DNA of 64,000 bases from an uncultured Granulosicoccaceae bacterium. GTDB taxonomy: Bacteria > Pseudomonadota > Gammaproteobacteria > Granulosicoccales > Granulosicoccaceae. The position numbers and the translations under genes were made by a program. The notes under the pieces are model-generated. The model was not told where the DNA came from, ran no database searches, and saw only the letters and a list, made by a program, of their open reading frames with translations. The DNA lies in the NCBI GenBank assembly GCA_937958675.1, contig CALGND010000071.1:29458-93457 (forward strand). Direction: 5' to 3'. Shown piece after piece: positions 9,253 to 17,436 of the stretch; within the stretch, counting starts at the first letter, position 1, and each line of letters starts with the position of its first letter.

Positions 9253-10023
9253 ATGAAGCATCCAAAAAATCCGTTCACACACGCTATCCGTAATGGCGAA
9301 AAACAGATTGGATTGTGGGTGAGCCTGGCAAATCCTATTTCAGCCGATATCGTGGCCAGCAGTGGATACGATTGGGTTTTGATTGATATGGAGCATTCGC
9401 CTAATGAGGTACCTACCGTTCTTTCGCAGCTTAATGTTTTTGAAAATAGCGATGCGACTGCGATAGTGAGGCCAGCCTGGAATGACACGGTCATGGTAAA
9501 GCGCTTGCTTGACATAGGGTCGCCTGGTTTGTTGTTTCCGATGGTGCAGTCGGTAGAAGAAGCAGAGGCCGCGGTACGGGCGACTCGTTATCCACCACGT
9601 GGTGTAAGAGGTGTTGCAGGTGCTACGCGCGCAACTCGCTACGGTAGATGCAAAGACTATTTTGAGCGAGTGGAAGAAGAAACCACCATCATTGTTCAGT
9701 TGGAATCCAAGCAAGCACTCGATCAAGCTGAAGCGATTGCAGCGGTTGACGGTGTGAATGGCGTATTTTTTGGCCCAGCAGATATATCAGCAGATTTTGG
9801 CCTGTTGGGAACGACTATGAGCAATGAAGTATGGGACTATATTCTTCCAATAGCGGACAAGCTTGCAAAAAGCGGCGTGCCTTGCGGTACGTTAGTGCTG
9901 GATGCCGCAAAGGCTGCAGAGCTACTTAATGGCAGTTTTACGTTTGTTGCTTGTGGTCTTGATTCCATTCTGCTTGCCAAGGGTGCTGATCAACTGTTGG
10001 CTGATGTTAAATCTCAACTGTAG
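9253..10023 (+). CDS. HpcH/HpaI family class II aldolase
   Basis: 256 residues, the usual size. The family signature is clear: GLWVSLANPISADIVASSGY near the N-terminus, DWVLIDMEHSP, the RGVRGVAGATRATRYG loop, VQLESKQALDQAEAIA with the metal-ligand Glu, and GVFFGPADIS with the metal-ligand Asp. These metal-dependent enzymes cleave 2-oxo-3-deoxy acids or 4-hydroxy-2-oxo acids to pyruvate and an aldehyde; the exact substrate cannot be assigned. No pathway partner is adjacent. It sits alone between rnfB and rnfC on the opposite strand, which suggests insertion into an ancestral rnf operon. Confidence 0.9.
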   Translation: MKHPKNPFTHAIRNGEKQIGLWVSLANPISADIVASSGYDWVLIDMEHSPNEVPTVLSQLNVFENSDATAIVRPAWNDTVMVKRLLDIGSPGLLFPMVQSVEEAEAAVRATRYPPRGVRGVAGATRATRYGRCKDYFERVEEETTIIVQLESKQALDQAEAIAAVDGVNGVFFGPADISADFGLLGTTMSNEVWDYILPIADKLAKSGVPCGTLVLDAAKAAELLNGSFTFVACGLDSILLAKGADQLLADVKSQL

Positions 10024-10025
10024 CT

Positions 10026-10042
10026 CGCCTGCGCGGGGATGA
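10026..10042. repeat. Degenerate half-copy of the dispersed intergenic palindrome
   Basis: CGCCTGCGCGGGGATGA matches 15 of 17 bases of the right part of the palindrome at 46896-46912. The left arm is missing. It lies just behind the aldolase stop, between two convergent genes. Confidence 0.45.
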
Positions 10043-10054
10043 TAGAGGCAACCA

Positions 10055-10567
10055 CTACTGTTTTATTCGTAGCTCGATGCAATCGACGGGGCAAGGTGGT
10101 AAGCAGAGTTCGCATCCAGTGCATTCACTGGCAATGACTGTGTGCATAAATCGATTAGCGCCCACGATCGCATCGACTGGGCAAGCTTGGATACAAAGTA
10201 CGCAGCCGATGCAGTTTTCTTCTTGAATATAGGCCACTTGTGGAGCCTTGTGAGGCATTAGAGTGTTATCCAGCGGCGTTGCCTCTACGCCTAGCAACTG
10301 CGCCAAATCCTTAATAGTTGCATCCCCGCCGGGTGGGCATTGATTGATCGCTTGTTGCTTGTTGATAATCGCTTCCGCGTATGGTCGACAACCTGGGAAG
10401 CCGCATTGTGCACATTGGGTTTGAGGTAATAAATCGTTAACGCTTTCGATTAGCTCCTCAATTTTGTTGTCGCCTTGTTTGGAGGGTTTTGCTAACCATT
10501 GCAATGCTGCACCAACGCAATAAAACAGTATGACGATGGCAATAAAGCTTGATAGCAATAACAACAT
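10055..10567 (-). CDS. rnfB: Rnf/Rsx complex subunit B (ferredoxin-like)
   Basis: 170 residues. An N-terminal membrane anchor is followed by the RnfB-specific cluster-binding domain ([16 protein letters not shown] near residue 52, plus a downstream Cys in NQCPPGG). Two ferredoxin 4Fe-4S motifs follow ([16 protein letters not shown] near 120 and [16 protein letters not shown] near 150). It feeds electrons into the membrane core. Its ATG overlaps the rnfA stop (TAATG). Confidence 0.95.
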   Translation of the reverse strand: MLLLLSSFIAIVILFYCVGAALQWLAKPSKQGDNKIEELIESVNDLLPQTQCAQCGFPGCRPYAEAIINKQQAINQCPPGGDATIKDLAQLLGVEATPLDNTLMPHKAPQVAYIQEENCIGCVLCIQACPVDAIVGANRFMHTVIASECTGCELCLPPCPVDCIELRIKQ

Positions 10568-11151
10568 TAGATGCTGCGATCAAGGCCAGCAAAGCCCATA
10601 AACGCTAATGACATAATACCTGCGGTAATGAGTGCAATAGGCACGCCGCTAACAGATTGGGGAACATCAGCCGTTTCTAGACGCACTCGTAAGCTTGCAA
10701 ATATGATTAGTACAAAAACAAAACCTGCGGCTGCGCTGATACCATACACAATGGCTTCGAGTAAAGTATCGAACTGTCGCGAACTGAGTAACGCCATACC
10801 CAGCACAGCACAGTTGGTGGTGATCAACGGTAAATAAATACCCAGCATTTGGTGCAACAACGGGCTGCGTTTACGGATCACCACTTCAGTAAACTGCACC
10901 ACCGTTGCGATAATCAGAATAAAGCTAATGGTGCGAAGAAACTCAAGATCAAATGGTTGTAGCAACCAATGATCAATCAAAAAACTTAAGGTTGAGGCAA
11001 GCGTTAATACAAAAGTAGTGGCGACGCCCATACCGATTGCACTGCTTAGCTGTCTTGACACACCCATAAATGGGCATAAGCCTAAAAACTGCACCAGTAC
11101 AAAGTTATTCACCAGGGCTGCCCCCAGTACGATCAGTATGAGTTCGCTCAC
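10567..11151 (-). CDS. rnfA: Rnf/Rsx complex subunit A
   Basis: 194 residues and six hydrophobic segments, the normal size for RnfA. Motifs: [20 protein letters not shown] near the N-terminus and [20 protein letters not shown] in the middle, homologous to RnfE. The start codon is GTG at 11151 with only a weak upstream purine run. The gene lies 28 bases after the metG stop on the same strand, so rnfAB may be transcribed with metG. Confidence 0.95.
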   Translation of the reverse strand: MSELILIVLGAALVNNFVLVQFLGLCPFMGVSRQLSSAIGMGVATTFVLTLASTLSFLIDHWLLQPFDLEFLRTISFILIIATVVQFTEVVIRKRSPLLHQMLGIYLPLITTNCAVLGMALLSSRQFDTLLEAIVYGISAAAGFVFVLIIFASLRVRLETADVPQSVSGVPIALITAGIMSLAFMGFAGLDRSI

Positions 11152-11179
11152 TTCGCTTTCATGTCGCCTTCATGGCTAT

Positions 11180-13204
11180 TTACTTGACCCGCATGCCAGG
11201 TTCAGCGCCATCATCGGGTGTTAGCAAGAATAAGTTGTCGCCACCAGGGCCGGCTGCCAGCACCATGCCCGAGGACAAACCAAATCGCATTTTGCGTGGC
11301 TTAAGATTTGCCACCATGACCGTTTTACGGCCGACCAGTTCTTCTGGTTTGTACGCCGCCTTGATGCCGGCAAACACGGTGCGTTGTTCCAAGCCGATAT
11401 CAAGTGTCAGTTCAACAAGTTTGTCCGCGCCTTCAACTGCTGTAGCGTCCACAATAGTGGCGATACGTAAATCCAGTTTTTCAATCACACTGATATCGAT
11501 CTCATCCTTGATAGGCTCGACATCTGGATTGCTGCCCGTTATGGCGCTAGCTTCGGTAGCTGCAAGCTCCTTGGTTTCTTCGATAATTTTTTCAATCATT
11601 GCAGGCTCGATTCGCGTCATCATCGGTTTAAATTTTTCGATACCATGCGCAGTTAGTGGTTCGTCGATCGCCTCTAGGGACAGCGTTGTATTTAGAAAGC
11701 TTTCGGTTTTCGAGGCCAGCTCTGGCAGCACTGGCGCAAGGTAAGTCATGATTACGCGAAAGTAGTTAAGCCCCACAGTACAAATTGCCTGCACTTCATC
11801 ACGACCCCCTTCGGCCTTTATCTTCACCCAAGGTTCTGCATCGTTAATATAGGTATTAGCGTGCTCGGCCAATAGCATGATTTCGCGCATGGCTTTACCG
11901 TATTCGCGGGTTTCGTAGTGTTCCGAGATAATGCTGCGAGCAGAGATAAAGTTATCGTAGTCCTTGCGTAAGTTTTCTGGGTAGGTGGCGCTAAGTTGCC
12001 CGTCAAACTGTTTGCTAATAAATCCTGCGCATCGGCTAGCAATGTTGACAACTTTGCCAACTAAATCAGCGTTAACACGGGTAACGAAATCTTCAAGGTT
12101 TAGATTCATATCTACCACGCCACTTGTAAGCTTTGCAGCAAAGTAGTAACGCAGATACTCGGGTGGTAGATGCTTTAAATAGGTTTCCACTGTTACTGCC
12201 GTGCCGCGTGACTTCGACATCTTTGCGCCATCGACCATTAAGAAACCATGGCAAAAAATACCGGTAGGTTTTCGAAAGCCAGCACCTTCGAGCATTGCAG
12301 GCCAAAACAGGCAATGAAAATTAGTGATGTCTTTGCCAATGAAGTGATAGACCTCAACTTCAGAGCCTGGCTTCCAAGTTTTCATGAAGTCTTCACCTGT
12401 ACGCTCTGCCAAATGTTTGTGGCTGGAGATATAAGCGATGGGCGCATCTAACCAAACATAAAAATACTTGCCGGGCGCATCGGGTATTTCGAAGCCCCAA
12501 TAAGGCGCGTTGCGTGAGATATCCCAATCTTGCAGCCCGTCATCTAGCCACTCTTTTAATTTATTGGCGACTTCATCTTGCACTGCATCGCTTCGCGTAA
12601 ACTCCACAAGCATGTCTTTAAAGGTAGATAAGGCAAAGAAGTGCTGCTCTGAGTCACGAATTTCAGGGACAGTGCCAGTGACCTGAGACACCGGCGATTT
12701 AAGCTCAGTGGCGTCGTAGGTGGCGCTGCACTTTTCGCAGTTATCGCCGTATTGGTCAGGCTCGCCACAATTTGGGCAGATACCCTTAACAAACCGATCC
12801 GACAAAAACATGTTTGCCTTGGCATCATATAACTGCTTGATTGTTCGTTTCACAATCAGCCCAGCATCACGCAGCCGCGTATAGATCAGCTCGGCCATTT
12901 CGCGATTTTCCTCAGAATGCGTGGTGTGGAAATTATCCGGGGATAGCAAAAATCCCGCGATATCGCGCTCATGCTCTAATTTCATCCGGTCGATTAGCTC
13001 GAGTGGCGTAATGCCCTCGGCTTCAGCGCGCAGCATGATTGGGGTGCCATGAGCATCATCAGCCCATACCCAGCGGCATTTATTGCCGGACAGGCGCTGA
13101 TAACGCACCCAAATATCGGTTTGGACGTATTCAAGCAGGTGGCCCAAATGCAATGGCCCATTGGCGTAGGGCAGCGCGCTAGTGACCAGAATTTCTCGGT
13201 TCAT
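11180..13204 (-). CDS. metG: Methionyl-tRNA synthetase
   Basis: 674 residues, the long MetG form. The class I HIGH motif appears as HLGHLLEYVQTD near residue 20, the KMSKSRGT loop near 330, and a zinc knuckle (CPNCGEPDQYGDNCEKC) around 142-158. The C-terminal 110 residues form the EMAP-II-like tRNA-binding/dimerisation domain (IEKLDLRIATIVDA ... GLSSGMVLAA). It charges tRNA-Met with methionine. It is divergent from mrp, a common pairing in gammaproteobacteria. Confidence 0.97.
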   Translation of the reverse strand: MNREILVTSALPYANGPLHLGHLLEYVQTDIWVRYQRLSGNKCRWVWADDAHGTPIMLRAEAEGITPLELIDRMKLEHERDIAGFLLSPDNFHTTHSEENREMAELIYTRLRDAGLIVKRTIKQLYDAKANMFLSDRFVKGICPNCGEPDQYGDNCEKCSATYDATELKSPVSQVTGTVPEIRDSEQHFFALSTFKDMLVEFTRSDAVQDEVANKLKEWLDDGLQDWDISRNAPYWGFEIPDAPGKYFYVWLDAPIAYISSHKHLAERTGEDFMKTWKPGSEVEVYHFIGKDITNFHCLFWPAMLEGAGFRKPTGIFCHGFLMVDGAKMSKSRGTAVTVETYLKHLPPEYLRYYFAAKLTSGVVDMNLNLEDFVTRVNADLVGKVVNIASRCAGFISKQFDGQLSATYPENLRKDYDNFISARSIISEHYETREYGKAMREIMLLAEHANTYINDAEPWVKIKAEGGRDEVQAICTVGLNYFRVIMTYLAPVLPELASKTESFLNTTLSLEAIDEPLTAHGIEKFKPMMTRIEPAMIEKIIEETKELAATEASAITGSNPDVEPIKDEIDISVIEKLDLRIATIVDATAVEGADKLVELTLDIGLEQRTVFAGIKAAYKPEELVGRKTVMVANLKPRKMRFGLSSGMVLAAGPGGDNLFLLTPDDGAEPGMRVK

Positions 13205-13288
13205 GGCAGGTGTAGGTGACTCCGTGACAATTGGTACGATCTTAGCCGGTTTAGCGCGGCGTGGGTGCGCGCTTAAGTGTATGATCGC

Positions 13289-13312
13289 CTGTTAGGTTTT
13301 ATAGTCTAACAG
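13289..13312. promoter_or_regulatory. Inverted repeat over a -10-like box in the metG/mrp intergenic region
   Basis: CTGTTAG (13289-13295) and CTAACAG (13306-13312) form perfect 7-bp arms around a 10-base spacer that contains TATAGT (13300-13305), a five-of-six match to a -10 box for rightward transcription of mrp. No good -35 sits at the usual spacing. The arrangement could be an operator over the promoter or a 5'-leader hairpin. Confidence 0.4.
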
Positions 13313-13340
13313 CCAACACACTTAGGAGCCACGCACCACG

Positions 13341-14432
13341 ATGTCCGAACTAACGCGCGAGATAATCCAAGCGGCGCTTGATCAACATATGGATCCTCAC
13401 ATGGATTCAACCCTCAGCGCCGCAAAGGCCATCGATGCCATTGATATCAATGGTAATTCGGCGGCAATCAAAATCACTCTGCCTTATCCATGTGCTCGCT
13501 ATAAAGATGAGTTGGCGCAGCAATTATCTGCTCTGATCACGACTGCAGCGCCCGGGTCAGAGGCTACTTTCGACATCAGCCACAAGGTTATTCCACATTC
13601 AGTGCAACAAGGTGTGAAGCGTCTAGAAAACGTAAAGAATATTATCGCCGTTGCTTCGGGCAAAGGTGGTGTGGGTAAATCGACCACATCGGTTAATTTG
13701 GCCTTGGCTCTAACAGCTGAAGGGGCTACCGTCGGGCTGCTCGATGCGGATATCTACGGACCGAGCCAGCCACGCATGATGGGTTTGGCTGGTCAGCCCG
13801 AATCCGAAGATGGCAAAAGCTTAGAGCCGATGGAAAACTATGCTGTGCAATGTATGTCAATCGGTTTTTTGATCGACGAAGAAACTCCCATGATATGGCG
13901 CGGCCCCATGGTCACCCAGGCATTAGAGCAGCTCCTCAATGACACTCGCTGGCGCGATCTAGATTATTTAATTATTGATATGCCCCCAGGCACCGGGGAC
14001 ACGCAGCTCACGCTTGCTCAAAAAGTCCCCGTCAGTGGTGCAATCATTGTCACCACGCCGCAAGACATCGCTCTGCTCGATGCGCGCAAAGGCTTAAAGA
14101 TGTTTGAAAAGGTGGATATCCCTATTTTGGGTATCGTCGAAAATATGTCCACTCATGTGTGCAGCTCGTGTGGTCATGTCGAGCCCATTTTTGGTGAGGG
14201 CGGTGGTCAGCAAATGGCGACGGAATCCGATGTCAGTTTGTTGGGCAAGTTACCTCTACAGCTCAACATTCGTGTGCAGGCCGATAGTGGCAAACCGACA
14301 GTAGTGGCTGAACCGGATAGCTCGGCCACTAGCATGTATCGCGAGATTGCTCGTAAAACAGCTGCTCGACTATCGACTAAAGCGAAAGATTACAGTAGCA
14401 AGTTTCCAAATATCGTGATTCAGAACACTTAG
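13341..14432 (+). CDS. mrp: Iron-sulfur cluster carrier ATPase Mrp/ApbC
   Basis: 363 residues. An N-terminal MIP18/DUF59-like domain (about 1-90) is followed by a MinD-type P-loop NTPase. The deviant Walker A is GKGGVGKST near residues 108-116. Further motifs are LLDADIYGPSQPRM, IDMPPGTGDTQLT, and a CxxC (CSSCG) near residue 272 that bridges an Fe-S cluster in the dimer. The protein binds and transfers Fe-S clusters. AGGAG stands upstream of the ATG. Confidence 0.95.
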   Translation: MSELTREIIQAALDQHMDPHMDSTLSAAKAIDAIDINGNSAAIKITLPYPCARYKDELAQQLSALITTAAPGSEATFDISHKVIPHSVQQGVKRLENVKNIIAVASGKGGVGKSTTSVNLALALTAEGATVGLLDADIYGPSQPRMMGLAGQPESEDGKSLEPMENYAVQCMSIGFLIDEETPMIWRGPMVTQALEQLLNDTRWRDLDYLIIDMPPGTGDTQLTLAQKVPVSGAIIVTTPQDIALLDARKGLKMFEKVDIPILGIVENMSTHVCSSCGHVEPIFGEGGGQQMATESDVSLLGKLPLQLNIRVQADSGKPTVVAEPDSSATSMYREIARKTAARLSTKAKDYSSKFPNIVIQNT

Positions 14433-14469
14433 CGCCCAAAGACACAACGAACACAACACGTAAAAATTC

Positions 14470-15039
14470 ATGAGTATCAAATCAGATAAGTGGATTCGGC
14501 GAATGGCCGAATCAATGAACATGATCGAACCATTTGAAGCCGGGCAAGTGCGCACTGATGCCAGCGATGAACGGATCGTCTCCTATGGCACTTCAAGCTA
14601 TGGCTATGATGTTCGTTGTGCCGACGAATTTAAGATCTTCACCAATATCAATCATGCGGTAGTGGATCCAAAGGAGTTTGATTCGGGCAGTTTTGTCGAT
14701 TTGAAATCCGACACCTGCATAATTCCACCCAATTCATTTGCACTAGCTCGCACGGTTGAGTACTTTCGTATCCCGCGCAATGTGCTAACCATATGTTTAG
14801 GCAAGAGCACCTACGCGCGCTGCGGCATAATTGTTAACGTAACCCCGTTGGAGCCGGAGTGGGAAGGGCATGTCACGCTCGAATTTTCAAATACCACGCC
14901 ATTGCCAGCAAAGATATACGCCAATGAGGGTGTGGCGCAGATGTTATTTTTGGAAAGCGACGAAGTTTGTGAAACCTCCTACGCGGACAGAGGAGGCAAG
15001 TATCAGGGCCAACGGGGCGTTACTCTGCCCAAAACCTGA
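14470..15039 (+). CDS. dcd: dCTP deaminase
   Basis: 189 residues. Family motifs are [14 protein letters not shown] near the N-terminus, the [13 protein letters not shown] active-site segment, and [20 protein letters not shown] with the catalytic Glu. The enzyme deaminates dCTP to dUTP for thymidylate synthesis. It lies 37 bases after mrp on the same strand. A start shortly before [15 protein letters not shown] is the normal beginning for this family. Confidence 0.96.
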   Translation: MSIKSDKWIRRMAESMNMIEPFEAGQVRTDASDERIVSYGTSSYGYDVRCADEFKIFTNINHAVVDPKEFDSGSFVDLKSDTCIIPPNSFALARTVEYFRIPRNVLTICLGKSTYARCGIIVNVTPLEPEWEGHVTLEFSNTTPLPAKIYANEGVAQMLFLESDEVCETSYADRGGKYQGQRGVTLPKT

Positions 15040-15131
15040 GCTCATTTGCCAGTAATATATGTGAGTAGTATTTGCCAGTAGCGCCAATTTTTGAAAGAAT
15101 CAAGGTAGTTAAATGTTTCCGGATAGATCCC

Positions 15132-15623
15132 ATGATTGATGATGATGGCTTCCGGCTCAATGTTGGCATCATCCTATCTAATGATGATGGCAAATTATTT
15201 TGGGCTCGTCGTGTAGGGCAAGATGCCTGGCAGTTCCCGCAAGGGGGCATGGACAAAGCAGAAACTCCTGAAGTAGCAATGTATCGAGAGCTACAAGAAG
15301 AAACAGGCTTGGTTCCTTCCGATGTCACCGTGCTTGGCGTTACCAAGGACTGGCTGAAATACCGTTTACCTAAGCGGTATGTGCGGCGCAATCAAAGCCC
15401 GATGTGTATTGGGCAAAAACAAATCTGGTTTATGCTCAAGCTAACCAGTGACGAATCGCGCTTCAACCTTAAAGATTCGGACAAGCCAGAATTTGACCAG
15501 TGGCGCTGGATTGATTATTGGCAACCCAGCAAAGAGGTTATCTTTTTTAAGCGCAATGTCTATAAAAAGGCACTAACCGAGCTTCAGCCGTTTTTGCAGC
15601 AAGGTGTAGATGCAGAGTCGTAA
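15132..15623 (+). CDS. rppH: RNA pyrophosphohydrolase (Nudix)
   Basis: 163 residues. The protein starts [15 protein letters not shown], aligned with the conserved MIDDDG start of E. coli RppH, so I use 15132 although the frame is open further upstream. The Nudix box is [20 protein letters not shown] plus TGL, starting near residue 38. FPQGG just before it is the usual lead-in. RppH removes pyrophosphate from 5'-triphosphorylated mRNA and starts RNase E-dependent decay. Confidence 0.95.
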   Translation: MIDDDGFRLNVGIILSNDDGKLFWARRVGQDAWQFPQGGMDKAETPEVAMYRELQEETGLVPSDVTVLGVTKDWLKYRLPKRYVRRNQSPMCIGQKQIWFMLKLTSDESRFNLKDSDKPEFDQWRWIDYWQPSKEVIFFKRNVYKKALTELQPFLQQGVDAES

Positions 15624-15631
15624 GGCGTTCA

Positions 15632-15663
15632 CCGTCATCCCCGCCTACCCGGGGGGATGACGG
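15632..15663. repeat. Dispersed intergenic palindrome, probable bidirectional terminator
   Basis: CCGTCATCCCC (15632-15642) and GGGGATGACGG (15653-15663) are perfect 11-bp arms around a 10-base loop. It lies between the convergent rppH and hemJ genes. The arms share the GTCATCCCC/GGGGATGAC core with the elements at 46891 and 49235. There is no long T run, so terminator function is inferred from position and stem strength. Confidence 0.7.
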
Positions 15664-15673
15664 TTGCTTAGTG

Positions 15674-16099
15674 TTAAAACGGTCGCACTACAACCATTGC
15701 CACGATCACAATCAAAAAGACAACCGGCACTTCATTAAACCATCGATACCAGACATGGCTACGCTGGTTACGACCCTCCGCGAATCGTCTAGCAATCACA
15801 ATGCAGTAAATGTGATAAAAAATAACGGCTAAAACGGCGAGCAATTTTAGTTGCATCCAGCCTAGCGTCATTAAGCCTGGCATCCATTGCACTATTAGCC
15901 ATGTGCCAAAAAATAGCGCTAACACCGCTGCGACATAGCTCATCTTAAGCAACTTGCTTTCCATTAGTGTCAGCGTATCAAGGGTGTTTTGTTCTTGCGA
16001 GTTGGGCATTGCGTGATAAACAAACAAGCGCGGTAGATAAAATAGCGTGGCAAACCAGCTAACAACAAAGACGATATGAAATGTTTTGACCCAGAGCAT
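15674..16099 (-). CDS. hemJ: HemJ-type protoporphyrinogen oxidase / CopD-like membrane protein
   Basis: 141 residues with four hydrophobic segments. It begins MLWVKTFHIVFVVSWFATLFYLPRLFVYH, with the His residue expected in the first helix of HemJ (UPF0093). It continues with KLLKMSYVAAVLALFFGTW and ends near RWFNEVPVVFLIVIVAMVVV. HemJ oxidises protoporphyrinogen IX to protoporphyrin IX in heme synthesis. It lies 11 bases behind a thioredoxin-like lipoprotein gene. Sequence alone cannot fully exclude a general CopD-domain role. Confidence 0.85.
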   Translation of the reverse strand: MLWVKTFHIVFVVSWFATLFYLPRLFVYHAMPNSQEQNTLDTLTLMESKLLKMSYVAAVLALFFGTWLIVQWMPGLMTLGWMQLKLLAVLAVIFYHIYCIVIARRFAEGRNQRSHVWYRWFNEVPVVFLIVIVAMVVVRPF

Positions 16100-16110
16100 A
16101 GTAGTTAAGG

Positions 16111-16635
16111 CTAAATAAGTTTATCGAGCTGTTCTTTGAGTTTGGCGACCTCGACTTTGCCCACCATTCGGCCAACAAAACGGCCCTCGGCATCGATTAA
16201 AAATCGCGTTGGGGTGCCTTTGATTTTGCCAAATGCTGCATCGACCTCGCCATCGATATCCAGTGCTACTGGAAACGGCCAAGATGCAGCCTCTGCCATT
16301 TCAAGCACTTCATTGGGTCGGTCATGGGGCCCGGCGACCATCACCATTTCAACACCCTTATCTTTGTATTCATTATAGAGAGCTGTTAGCTCGGGCATCT
16401 CTGCCAGACAAATGCCACAAGTAGTGGACCAAAAGTTGACGAGCATCGGTTTTTCGACGCTGCTTAGCTCAATTGCTTCCCCCGAGAGCGTTTTAAACAC
16501 AACCGATGGGGCAGGACCGTCCAGCTCGGCATGGTTGGTGCACGCAAACAAGCAGAAACTGATCGCCAGAACCAGTATTTTTGCTGGAAGCGATCCGTTT
16601 TTGCGAGCGTTTTTGTTGCTGAGAGTGATTTTCAC
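16111..16635 (-). CDS. TlpA/ResA-like thioredoxin lipoprotein
   Basis: 174 residues. A lipoprotein signal peptide ends in LFAC with Cys 32 as the lipid site. The mature part is a thioredoxin fold with CGIC at residues 73-76 in the context NFWSTTCGICLAEMPEL, and a cis-Pro segment KGTPTRFLIDAEGRFVGR. This is typical of membrane-anchored periplasmic thiol-disulfide reductases. Its nearness to hemJ suggests a role in heme or cytochrome maturation, but that is inference. Confidence 0.88.
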   Translation of the reverse strand: MKITLSNKNARKNGSLPAKILVLAISFCLFACTNHAELDGPAPSVVFKTLSGEAIELSSVEKPMLVNFWSTTCGICLAEMPELTALYNEYKDKGVEMVMVAGPHDRPNEVLEMAEAASWPFPVALDIDGEVDAAFGKIKGTPTRFLIDAEGRFVGRMVGKVEVAKLKEQLDKLI

Positions 16636-16888
16636 AGGTATCCCACATGGTTTGCCTTGGTGCGAATCACCATCATACGCAATTCAATGTTCGTTCGGTT
16701 ATGTGAACTAGTTGGCTATGTGGCCTGTTGGTCATTTCTTAAGGAAATCGCCAAGTGGCCGACATTTCCACAAAGCTACCGTTATTTGGCGCGTGAAGTT
16801 ATAGCCCGCCTAAACGGAAAATGACGGATTGTCACAATTTTAGTGTTGACGCAGTGATGCGGCAACAAAATGAACGGGAGATTTACTG

Positions 16889-17392
16889 ATGAAAAAGCTA
16901 CTCGGCGGGTTAGTGCTGAGCCTGAGCATGATGGCCGGCTCCGCGCAAGCTGAAGCTCCAGCCAAAATGTATTTCGGCTTCGGTGTTGCTGACAGCAGCA
17001 TGGATCAAGCGTTTGGCGTAGACGACAATATGGGTACCTTGACCGGGACTTTGGGTTTTCAATTGCTCGATTTCGTCGGCATTGAGCTTGAAGCAGGGTC
17101 TGCATCAGATCAACCCAGTAGTGTTCTTAGTGATCCGGTTTTTACGTATGTAGCTGCGATGGTAAGACTGGGCTATCGATGGGATCGCGCCGGTGTTTAC
17201 TTACTTGGTGGCCAAGTGCGATTCGATTCGGACGGTGGCTCTTCAGATTCTGAAAATGCATTCGGCTTGGGTGTGAATCTTTTTGGTAATGAAACGACAT
17301 CGCTTAACTTTCACTTTTTACGCTTTGGTGATGATGGTGATCTCACTACGGCTGGTATTGGTTTCCAATACTACTTCGGCGGCTTCCGCTAG
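16889..17392 (+). CDS. Small outer-membrane beta-barrel protein
   Basis: 167 residues. A signal peptide with probable cleavage after AQA (residue 21) is followed by alternating amphipathic strands rich in Gly and aromatics. The C-terminus, FQYYFGGFR, resembles OmpA-like or porin-family barrels although the last residue is Arg rather than Phe. GGGAG about ten bases upstream supports the ATG. Eight strands would fit the size. The gene for a large Ig-repeat lipoprotein starts 44 bases downstream, so they are probably co-transcribed. Specific function unknown. Confidence 0.75.
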   Translation: MKKLLGGLVLSLSMMAGSAQAEAPAKMYFGFGVADSSMDQAFGVDDNMGTLTGTLGFQLLDFVGIELEAGSASDQPSSVLSDPVFTYVAAMVRLGYRWDRAGVYLLGGQVRFDSDGGSSDSENAFGLGVNLFGNETTSLNFHFLRFGDDGDLTTAGIGFQYYFGGFR

Positions 17393-17436
17393 GACATATG
17401 GCTGTGGAAATGAGAATTGATTCGAGGATGATGGAT

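Noticed and set aside
11172..11744. 190-codon open frame on the plus strand opposite metG
   Set aside because: Ser/Ala-rich low-complexity translation fully antisense to the tRNA-binding domain of metG; a shadow frame.
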